From NCBI GenBank assembly GCA_026387805.1, contig JAPLKY010000059.1, positions 1-6,505 on the forward strand: 6,505 bases of DNA, written 5' to 3'. The notes beneath the pieces were generated by a model. The model worked only from the letters and a program-made list of their open reading frames with translations. It did no database searches and had not been told where the DNA came from. Below, one piece after another: positions 1 through 4,739 of the stretch. This DNA comes from Candidatus Krumholzibacteriia bacterium. GTDB lineage: Bacteria > Krumholzibacteriota > Krumholzibacteriia > Krumholzibacteriales > Krumholzibacteriaceae. The stretch's first letter is position 1, and each line of letters begins with the position of its first letter. Both the position numbers and the translations under genes were made by a program.

Positions 1-1
1 C

Positions 2-505
2 GGGAAAGTGCTTGTTGTCGATTATCCGAACAAGAGATTTTGCCTCGTCGATTCGCTCGACGGCGCGCTCGAGGATCTCGTTTCCAGGGCGAGCTTCGTC
101 GATTTGCAGAGACGAAACGACAAGCTCTTCGTCCCCGTGCGGATCGGCGGCATGTACTCCGAGAACTTCTTCCTCGATACGGGCGCGAGCATGCTCCCGA
201 TAACGACGACGAAGGCACTATGGCAGAGACTCACCGGCCTGCGAGGGAACGAGAAGAGCACAATACGAATAACCGTGCCTTCATGGGGGAAAGAGGTGTC
301 CCTTGTGGGCGCTCCCGTCAAAGGAACGCTCACGATTGGAACGCTGCAGGTATCGAATCCAGTCGCCTACTTCGCATCGACGGGGCTCGTGGAGACGGAT
401 GGGCTTCTGGGGAACGCCCTCTTCTACGATGAGTACACGATCATCATCGACCTCAGGGAGAATCGGTTCGGCATTCTCAAAAATCAGCTCGATCGGGCGC
501 GCTGA
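2..505 (+). CDS. Retropepsin-like aspartic protease-family protein, 5'-truncated
   Basis: The reading frame is open from the window edge; a GTG at position 8 is possible as a start, but the frame probably continues upstream. Numbering from that GTG, a hydrophobic strand leads into the motif LDTGAS (residues 56-61, Asp57 the candidate catalytic residue). This is followed about 70 residues later by DGLLGNALF (131-139), the hydrophobic-hydrophobic-Gly turn typical of clan AA retropepsin-like domains. The end, IIDLRENRFGIL (146-157), is the usual closing strand. The first visible residues (VVDYPNKRF) look like the same closing strand of a preceding lobe, so the full protein may have two such halves. 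The family comprises peptidases or peptidase-like proteins; substrate and location cannot be told here. Its stop lies 85 nt before the next gene, which has its own promoter, so it is probably a separate transcription unit. No clear terminator is seen after it. Confidence 0.75.
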   Translation, partial: GKVLVVDYPNKRFCLVDSLDGALEDLVSRASFVDLQRRNDKLFVPVRIGGMYSENFFLDTGASMLPITTTKALWQRLTGLRGNEKSTIRITVPSWGKEVSLVGAPVKGTLTIGTLQVSNPVAYFASTGLVETDGLLGNALFYDEYTIIIDLRENRFGILKNQLDRAR

Positions 506-517
506 AAATCGAAAACA

Positions 518-531
518 GATACGAACGTATC
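518..531. repeat. Perfect inverted repeat GATACG-AA-CGTATC
   Basis: Two 6-nt arms with a 2-nt centre lie 23 nt upstream of the -35 box of the hgc-operon promoter. A perfect 14-bp dyad in this position could be a binding site for a regulator. It has no T-run and is too short to be a convincing terminator for the upstream gene. The role is inferred from position only. Confidence 0.35.
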
Positions 532-554
532 GGCCGCATCTCGGTATTCCCCGC

Positions 555-583
555 TTGACAGGGTGTTCATCGACCCATATACT
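555..583 (+). promoter_or_regulatory. Sigma-70-type promoter of the arsR-hgcAB operon
   Basis: The -35 box TTGACA (555-560) matches consensus exactly. A 17-nt spacer leads to TATACT (578-583), five of six bases of the -10 consensus. Transcription should start about 7 nt after the -10, at 590-591. That is on or beside the A of the ATG of the ArsR-family gene (591), so the mRNA is expected to be leaderless. No Shine-Dalgarno sequence precedes that ATG, which agrees. Confidence 0.85.
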
Positions 584-600
584 TCGAACTATGTCGAAAT
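583..600. promoter_or_regulatory. Candidate ArsR operator, TTCG-N8-CGAAAT
   Basis: An inverted repeat TTCG-N8-CGAA (583-598) begins on the last base of the -10, spans the predicted start of transcription and includes the ATG of the repressor gene. An overlapping imperfect 14-bp palindrome (579-592, arms ATA and TTC mirrored around the centre) and a third TCGAA copy at 602-606 add to the symmetry. ArsR-family repressors typically bind dyads overlapping their own promoter and are released by metalloid or metal. The same element sits in the same register in the arsD promoter (6295-6312). Binding is inferred. Confidence 0.6.
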
Positions 601-944
601 ATCGAAAACATGACGTGGACCGTTACGCCGCTATCTTTAAGGCGCTGTCCAATCCGCAGCGGCTGCGGATCTTTCTCAAGCTCGCCGCGCGATGTCTTTC
701 CGAAGGGCGTTGTGAAACGAGCGTCCGGGGGATGCGCTGCTGCGTGGGCGATCTGGGCGAGGATCTCGGACTGGCCGCCTCGACCGTATCCCATCATATC
801 AAGGAGCTTCGGAACTCCGGCCTCATGCAGGTGGAGCGGCAAGGCCAGAGGATCGAGTGCCGGATCAGCGGGAGCACCTTGAAGTTCTTGGCATCATTCT
901 TCGAATCTGCAACGGGAGGAAATAATGGAAAACGAAAAGAGTGA
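591..944 (+). CDS. ArsR/SmtB-family winged-helix transcriptional repressor
   Basis: A 117-residue protein of normal ArsR length. The opening IFKALSNPQRLRIFLKL (15-31) is the family's first dimer/DNA-binding helix pattern. A helix-turn-helix follows (about 52-79, recognition helix ASTVSHHIKELRNSGL at 63-78), then the beta wing (81-92). Cysteines are C35, C41, C50, C51 and C90. The C50-C51 pair (RCCVGDL) lies where classical arsenic sensors carry CVCDL in the alpha-3 helix, so a thiol-bound inducer (As(III), Hg(II) or similar) is plausible but not proven. It is first in the operon with hgcAB, and its start codon lies inside the candidate operator, suggesting autorepression. The ATG at 591 is chosen because it follows the -10 directly and begins where homology should begin; there is no Shine-Dalgarno. 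ArsR-like genes next to hgcAB are known in other mercury methylators. The end overlaps the next gene by 20 nt. Confidence 0.93.
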   Translation: MSKYRKHDVDRYAAIFKALSNPQRLRIFLKLAARCLSEGRCETSVRGMRCCVGDLGEDLGLAASTVSHHIKELRNSGLMQVERQGQRIECRISGSTLKFLASFFESATGGNNGKRKE

Positions 945-1257
945 CGAAGCGCGCCGGGAGGATTGCTGCGGGGGCGGATCGGATCAGGCGAACGGGCCCG
1001 GCGCCGGTTGCGCCTGCGGCGCCGCGCCGCCGCGACGGCCATGGCTCAGGACGCTGATCGCCGCGGTCGTGATTCTCGCCGCGGTGGGAGTCGGCGCGTA
1101 TTCGCTCGTGGGGAAACGGGAGGCCGAAGTGCGCCGCCCAGCCGGCCGCGGGAGCGGACAGCACCGCGTGCCTGCGCAAATGCGGGAGCCGATGAAGGAG
1201 GGCTCATGGAGGAGTGGATTCAACAGGCACTCTCGGCGGACCGCCTCGGCATCATAA
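925..1257 (+). CDS. Small Cys-rich single-pass membrane protein of the hgc operon (C-terminus doubtful)
   Basis: Starts at ATG 925 after the strong Shine-Dalgarno GGGAGGA (914-920), overlapping the end of the repressor gene. The N-terminal 35 residues are hydrophilic and carry a CC pair (C14, C15 in DCCGGG) and a CxC pair (C29, C31 in CACG). One membrane helix follows (about 41-62). No family is recognised; the cysteine pairs suggest metal or metalloid binding on one side of the membrane. After about residue 69 this frame becomes Arg-rich and runs 52 nt into the next gene, which looks unnatural. Moving to the +1 frame near 1129 instead gives a 21-residue tail with three more cysteines, ending in TGA at 1193-1195, ten nt before the next ATG. 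So either a base error or frameshift is present, or the gene truly ends at 1257. The start and N-terminal part are well supported; the end is not. Confidence 0.65.
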   Translation: MENEKSDEARREDCCGGGSDQANGPGAGCACGAAPPRRPWLRTLIAAVVILAAVGVGAYSLVGKREAEVRRPAGRGSGQHRVPAQMREPMKEGSWRSGFNRHSRRTASAS

Positions 1258-1907
1258 GTCTTTCAGCGGCGTTCCTGCTCGGTATTCTCGGAGCGCTCAG
1301 CTCCTGCTGCACGCTGCCGGTGATCGGCGCCGTGGCCGGCTATGCCGGAACCTTGGGGGAGCGACTCGGCCGCCGCCGGCTCATGCTCATCGTTATATTT
1401 TTCACGATCGGCATAGCGCTCTCTCTCGCCGGGCTCGGTATAGTCACCGGTCTCCTTGGCCAGGCCGCGGGCGCCTCGGCGGGCAAATACTGGCGATTCG
1501 CCGCCGGACTCATGCTCGTGGTGTTCGGATTGGCCAATCTGCGCCTCCTGCGTTTCAAGGCGCCGAGCGGCAATCCCGACAGACGTGCATTGGGAGAAAG
1601 CGCCGGCGGTGCGATGGTCTACGGACTCGCCATTGGCGGGGGTACGGCCGCATGCTCGGTTGCCTGCAACCCGCTCCTGCCCATGGCAGTCGGAGCGGCG
1701 GTGCTGAAAGGCACTCCGGTCATGGGTGCCGCGCTGCTCGCGGTCTTTGGGCTCGGATTCAGCTTGCCTCTGGTTGCCGGTTTGGTCGGTGTCGGGCTCG
1801 GGCTGAATCGCCTGGGCACCGTGGCGCAGCGCGCGATGCCTGCGATGCGGGTCGGCGTCGGGGCGCTGCTCATCGCAGTGGGATTCTACCTGCTGGCCAC
1901 GGTGTAA
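1206..1907 (+). CDS. CcdA/DsbD-like integral membrane protein (thiol or metalloid transport family)
   Basis: A 233-residue, very hydrophobic protein with about six membrane helices. These fall in two repeated halves joined by a hydrophilic loop (about 117-134). Each half has a cysteine pair near a proline: SSCCTLP (C34, C35) and ACSVACNPLLP (C150, C154). This paired-Cys pseudo-repeat is the pattern of CcdA and the DsbD membrane domain, which carry reducing equivalents across the membrane. The related ArsG-type permeases of arsenic operons share the fold, so the transported item could be electrons or a thiol-bound metal or metalloid. The open frame extends upstream to 963, but that part is Arg-rich and unlike protein. 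The ATG at 1206 follows AAGGAGG (1195-1201) with perfect spacing. Only 13 nt separate its stop from hgcA, so a role serving HgcA/HgcB or mercury handling is a reasonable inference. Confidence 0.85.
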   Translation: MEEWIQQALSADRLGIISLSAAFLLGILGALSSCCTLPVIGAVAGYAGTLGERLGRRRLMLIVIFFTIGIALSLAGLGIVTGLLGQAAGASAGKYWRFAAGLMLVVFGLANLRLLRFKAPSGNPDRRALGESAGGAMVYGLAIGGGTAACSVACNPLLPMAVGAAVLKGTPVMGAALLAVFGLGFSLPLVAGLVGVGLGLNRLGTVAQRAMPAMRVGVGALLIAVGFYLLATV

Positions 1908-1920
1908 GGAAACGAGACGA

Positions 1921-3012
1921 ATGACAACGAGTACTGGAGACGGCGCACCGACCTTGGAGCGCGTCGACGATCCCTGGGTGGACGGTTCCCTGCATACCGA
2001 CGCCGGCGACGTTCCGCGCGTGCGGACTATTCTGAGCGCCAGCGACAGGCTCGGTTCGATGAAAGCCCGTTGGGGTATCGGTCGCATGGACTATCGCGTG
2101 ACGCCCGGCCTCTATGCGACGGGCAATCCATCGGCCGAGTCGCCCGTGCTGGTCTCGGCGAATTACAAAATGAGCTTTGACCGTCTTCGTGCCGTGCTCC
2201 ACGGTCGCGACGCCTGGATTCTCGTGCTCGATACCGATGGCATCAATGTCTGGTGCGCCGCAGGCAAGGGCACCTTCGGTACGGACGAGATCGTTCGGCG
2301 CGTGCAGAGTGCCGCGCTCGACCGGATCGTCTCACACCGAACCTTGATAGTTCCGCAGCTCGGAGCGCCCGGTGTGAGCGCGCACGGCGTGCGCCGGAGC
2401 TGCGGTTTCCGCGTGGTATACGGGCCGGTACGGGCCGCGGACCTGCCGGCCTTTCTGGATGCGGGGCTCAAGGCGCAACCGGAGATGCGGCGCGTGAAAT
2501 TCGATCTCGGCGATCGGGTTGTGCTGATACCCGTAGAAATGGTTTCGGGAGGAAGGTACGCGCTGCTTGTCGCGGCGGGTCTGCTCTTGCTCGGCGGCTT
2601 GAGCTCGGGCGGATATTCCCTTGCGGGCGTTCGGACAATCGGCCTGACCGGCGCGGGTCTCGTTCTTGGCGCCTTTCTGTGCAGCGCGGTGCTCGGTCCG
2701 GTGCTGTTGCCCTGGCTGCCGGGCAGGGCTTTCTCGGTCAAGGGCGCCGTTCTGGGCCTCGTCCTGATCGGAGCCTTGATAGCGGGCGGGGGCTTGACCG
2801 ATTCCCGGCTCCACGTCGCCGCCTGGGTGTTTATGGTGCCCACGATCGCGAGCTTCATCGTGATGAACTTCACGGGCGCCTCGACCTATACGTCGCTCAG
2901 CGGAGTGGTGCGCGAGATGCATTTCGCCGTGCCGGCCCAGATTGCAGGGGCCGTCGTCGGCTTCGGACTCTGGCTGACCGGTCTTTTCGTTGCGGGAGGT
3001 TTGGGCCTATGA
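1921..3012 (+). CDS. hgcA: HgcA, corrinoid protein of mercury methylation
   Basis: HgcA is a membrane-anchored corrinoid methyltransferase. It passes a methyl group from its cobalt cofactor to Hg(II), giving methylmercury, and is reduced again by HgcB. The diagnostic cap-helix motif NVWCAAGK is at residues 109-116, followed by GTFGTDE; Cys112 is the expected lower cobalt ligand. Other stretches characteristic of HgcA are YRVTPGLYATGNP (58-70), NYKMSFDRLR (81-90), VPQLGAPGVSAHGV (144-157) and VVYGPVRAADLPAFL (165-179). The soluble corrinoid-binding domain ends near 207. Five membrane helices follow (about 213-228, 241-266, 274-292, 297-316, 338-360), the usual HgcA arrangement. The 363-residue length is normal and all key residues are present, so the gene appears functional. 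A weak Shine-Dalgarno (AAGGA, 1906-1910) overlaps the previous stop. It overlaps hgcB by ATGA, implying translational coupling. Related CFeSP (CdhD/AcsC-type) proteins lack the membrane domain and this exact motif. Confidence 0.97.
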   Translation: MTTSTGDGAPTLERVDDPWVDGSLHTDAGDVPRVRTILSASDRLGSMKARWGIGRMDYRVTPGLYATGNPSAESPVLVSANYKMSFDRLRAVLHGRDAWILVLDTDGINVWCAAGKGTFGTDEIVRRVQSAALDRIVSHRTLIVPQLGAPGVSAHGVRRSCGFRVVYGPVRAADLPAFLDAGLKAQPEMRRVKFDLGDRVVLIPVEMVSGGRYALLVAAGLLLLGGLSSGGYSLAGVRTIGLTGAGLVLGAFLCSAVLGPVLLPWLPGRAFSVKGAVLGLVLIGALIAGGGLTDSRLHVAAWVFMVPTIASFIVMNFTGASTYTSLSGVVREMHFAVPAQIAGAVVGFGLWLTGLFVAGGLGL

Positions 3013-3314
3013 GATACATCGAGGACGTCGTGTCTCTCGAGTTCGACGAAAAGCTGTGCAACGGCTGCGGGATGTGCGCCGCGGTTTGCCCGCATGCCGT
3101 ATTCGAGCTCGTGAACAGGCGGGCGAGCCTCGCCGATCGCGGCGCCTGCATGGAGTGCGGCGCCTGCGCGAGAAACTGCGAGCAGGGGGCGATTCGAGTA
3201 CGGGCCGGAACCGGCTGCGCGTCCGCCGTGCTCTCCGGCATGCTGTCCGGAGGCGAACCATCGTGCGGCTGCTCGGGGGACAAATCGAAGTGTCCGCCTG
3301 ATGGAGCGCCTTGA
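3009..3314 (+). CDS. hgcB: HgcB, 2[4Fe-4S] ferredoxin of mercury methylation
   Basis: A 101-residue ferredoxin with two cluster motifs. The first is CNGCGMCAAVCP (C17, C20, C23, C27) and the second CMECGACARNC (C47, C50, C53, C57); the CMECGA string is the hallmark of HgcB. HgcB is the electron donor that reduces the HgcA corrinoid to the Co(I) state. Cys70, in GTGCASAV, is at the position of the extra conserved cysteine of the family. The C-terminal tail has C86-Gly-C88 and C95, where characterised HgcB proteins carry a terminal cysteine pair thought to handle Hg(II). The ATG lies within the overlap with the hgcA stop. Its own stop overlaps the TTG start of the next gene, so the three genes are probably translated in a coupled way. 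Confidence 0.96.
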   Translation: MRYIEDVVSLEFDEKLCNGCGMCAAVCPHAVFELVNRRASLADRGACMECGACARNCEQGAIRVRAGTGCASAVLSGMLSGGEPSCGCSGDKSKCPPDGAP

Positions 3315-3631
3315 AACCCCCCAGCCGCTACGAGCGCATCTATGCGGTCATTCGCCGAATCCCGAAGGGGCGGGTCGCCACGTACGGTCAAATAGCCGAT
3401 CTCGCGGGATTCCCCGACCACGCCCGTCAGGTGGGTTACGCCCTGTACGCCTTGAGCGAGCATTCGACGGTGCCATGGCATCGCGTGGTCAACGCACAGG
3501 GGCGGCTCAGCCTCGGCAGGGTGATCCCCGAAGGAGATGTGGAGCAGCGCATCAGACTCGAGATCGAGGGCGTCCGGTTCGATGCGGACGGGCGGATCCC
3601 GCTCGGGAAATTTCAATGGCGTCCTCGTTGA
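3311..3631 (+). CDS. Alkyltransferase-like protein (ATL), MGMT-fold DNA-damage recognition
   Basis: A 106-residue protein matching the C-terminal DNA-binding domain of O6-alkylguanine-DNA alkyltransferases. The helix-turn-helix stretch VATYGQIADLAGFPDHARQVGYAL (22-45, broken here only for reading) includes Tyr25 and the probable arginine finger Arg39. The active site PCHRVV is replaced by PWHRVV (55-60), with Trp56 in place of the methyl-accepting Cys. That substitution defines ATL proteins, which bind O6-alkylguanine and pass the lesion to nucleotide excision repair rather than repairing it themselves. The TTG start overlaps the hgcB stop (TTGA), with GGAG at 3303-3306. An in-frame stop at 3299-3301 rules out a longer form and no ATG gives a full-length domain. 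Last gene of the operon; its presence next to hgcAB is unusual. Confidence 0.92.
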   Translation: MKPPSRYERIYAVIRRIPKGRVATYGQIADLAGFPDHARQVGYALYALSEHSTVPWHRVVNAQGRLSLGRVIPEGDVEQRIRLEIEGVRFDADGRIPLGKFQWRPR

Positions 3632-3734
3632 ATGCATCATGGCGCGATGGGAAAGGCGAGGAATGCAGACCATCAGAAGGTAGGGCTCGGAGCTTCATTC
3701 GAGAAGCGGGCCGCCGGATGCCTGCCCTACCCCC

Positions 3735-3772
3735 GGCGCCAAGAAGCGGCGCCCAAAGCGGCGCCAAAAAGC
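3735..3772. repeat. Three tandem copies of a 12-13-nt GGCGCC unit
   Basis: Units are GGCGCCAAGAAGC (3735-3747), GGCGCCCAAAGC (3748-3759) and GGCGCCAAAAAGC (3760-3772). Each opens with the self-complementary GGCGCC, so neighbouring copies can pair as short hairpins with 6- or 7-nt loops. There is no T-run downstream on the + strand, so a standard terminator is not supported. It lies between the hgc operon and nfnA. The rest of the 237-nt gap (3632-3868) contains no convincing gene. Confidence 0.6.
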
Positions 3773-3774
3773 TC

Positions 3775-3804
3775 TTGATTCCGCGGTCCATTCTCTGCTA
3801 TTTA
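3775..3804 (+). promoter_or_regulatory. Weak candidate promoter for nfnAB
   Basis: TTGATT (3775-3780) is followed after 18 nt by TATTTA (3799-3804), within a locally AT-richer stretch 65 nt ahead of nfnA. Matches to consensus are only moderate, and TATTCT at 3812-3817 is an alternative -10 without a good partner. A promoter is expected here because nfnA begins 237 nt after the previous gene, but the exact site is uncertain. Confidence 0.3.
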
Positions 3805-3868
3805 CAAAAGATATTCTGCCGCAGTTCCCAGCGCTCTAAGAACGCACAATCGAAAGCCGTGGGTTGAT

Positions 3869-4708
3869 ATGAACAAGATTCTCGAGAAGGAATTCATTAC
3901 ACCGTTCGTCTTCCGCATGAAGGTGGAGGCCCCCGAGATCGCGAAGAAACGCAAGGCGGGGCAGTTCATCATTCTCCGCACGTGCGACGCGGGCGAGCGC
4001 ATCCCCCTCACGATCGCCGACGGGAACGCCGACGAGGGCTGGATCGAGCTCGTCGTGCAGGTCGTCGGGAAGACGACGAAGATGCTCTCGTCGCTCGAGC
4101 CGGGCCAGGAGATCTGCGATCTCGCGGGGCCCCTTGGAAAGCCCACGCACATCGAGCTCTTCGGCACAGTCGTAATCGTCGGCGGCGGTATCGGCATCGC
4201 GCCGTCCCACCCGATCGCCCAGGCGCTCAAGAAGGCCGGGAATCAGGTGATCTCGATCCTCGGCGGCCGCACGAAGGACCTTGTCATCATGGAAGAGAAG
4301 ATGCGCACAACGAGCGACCGCGTCATCATCACGACCGACGACGGATCCTACGGAATGAAGGGCCTCGTCACCGACGCGATCCAGAAGCTGATCGACGAGG
4401 GACTCAAGATCAACCTCGTCGTCGCGATCGGCCCGCCCATCATGATGAAGTTCGTGAGCCTCCTCACGAAGAAGCACGACATCCCGACGCTCGTGAGCCT
4501 CAACACGATCATGGTGGACGGCACGGGGATGTGCGGCGCCTGCCGCGTCACGGTCGGCGACGCGACGAAGTTCGTCTGCGTCGACGGACCCGAGTTCGAC
4601 GGGCACAAGGTCGATTTCGACGAGATGCTGAAGCGCCTCAGGGCGTACGAATCGGACGAGAAGATATCGAGAGAGATGCACGAGAAGCACGACTGCCAAT
4701 ATAAGTAA
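3869..4708 (+). CDS. nfnA: NfnA: NADH-dependent ferredoxin:NADP+ oxidoreductase, small (FAD/[2Fe-2S]) subunit
   Basis: A 279-residue ferredoxin-NADP reductase-like protein of the PyrK/sulfide dehydrogenase beta type. The N-terminal barrel (about 1-98) holds the FAD motif RIPLTIAD (44-51). The nucleotide domain begins with VVIVGGGIGIAPSHP (101-115). A C-terminal [2Fe-2S] site is seen as DGTGMCGACRV with C222 and C225, plus C237; Asp217 is the likely fourth ligand, as reported for NfnA. With NfnB it forms the electron-bifurcating complex coupling NADPH oxidation to reduction of ferredoxin and NAD+, and the reverse, in the cytoplasm of anaerobes. The next gene is NfnB, which separates this from a dihydroorotate dehydrogenase PyrK. 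The ATG is preceded by only a weak ribosome site (GGG at 3861-3863). Confidence 0.94.
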   Translation: MNKILEKEFITPFVFRMKVEAPEIAKKRKAGQFIILRTCDAGERIPLTIADGNADEGWIELVVQVVGKTTKMLSSLEPGQEICDLAGPLGKPTHIELFGTVVIVGGGIGIAPSHPIAQALKKAGNQVISILGGRTKDLVIMEEKMRTTSDRVIITTDDGSYGMKGLVTDAIQKLIDEGLKINLVVAIGPPIMMKFVSLLTKKHDIPTLVSLNTIMVDGTGMCGACRVTVGDATKFVCVDGPEFDGHKVDFDEMLKRLRAYESDEKISREMHEKHDCQYK

Positions 4709-4739
4709 GGAGGCGTCGGCCGCCGGGCCGCATGAGACG
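4709..4739 (+). promoter_or_regulatory. nfnB ribosome-binding region with hairpin between Shine-Dalgarno and ATG
   Basis: A full AAGGAGG (4707-4713) overlaps the nfnA stop but lies 26 nt before the nfnB ATG (4740), too far for normal use. Between them CGGCC-GCCG-GGCCG (4717-4730) can form a 5-bp GC hairpin. Folding would leave about 12 unpaired nt, bringing the site close to normal spacing. No alternative in-frame start codon lies nearer. The structural role is inferred. Confidence 0.4.

Noticed and set aside
963..1205. N-terminal extension of the CcdA-like protein back to 963
   Set aside because: The extension is Arg-rich and unlike protein, and it covers the preceding Cys-rich gene. The ATG at 1206 has an ideal Shine-Dalgarno.
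1263..2087. Antisense open frame of 274 codons opposite the CcdA-like gene and hgcA start
   Set aside because: It has no recognisable domain, is rich in Arg, Gln and Glu, and mirrors two well-supported genes.
3632..3778. 48-codon frame directly after the ATL stop
   Set aside because: No ribosome site, and its end is just the translated GGCGCC repeat (Ala/Pro/Lys). No reason to call it a gene.
3735..3780. Rho-independent terminator for the hgc operon
   Set aside because: Hairpins are possible, but no T-run follows on the + strand; the following bases are AAAAAGCTC.
3301..3867. 188-codon frame from ATG 3301 overlapping the ATL gene
   Set aside because: It lies in another frame of the clear ATL domain, is Arg/Pro/Gly-rich, and shows no domain.
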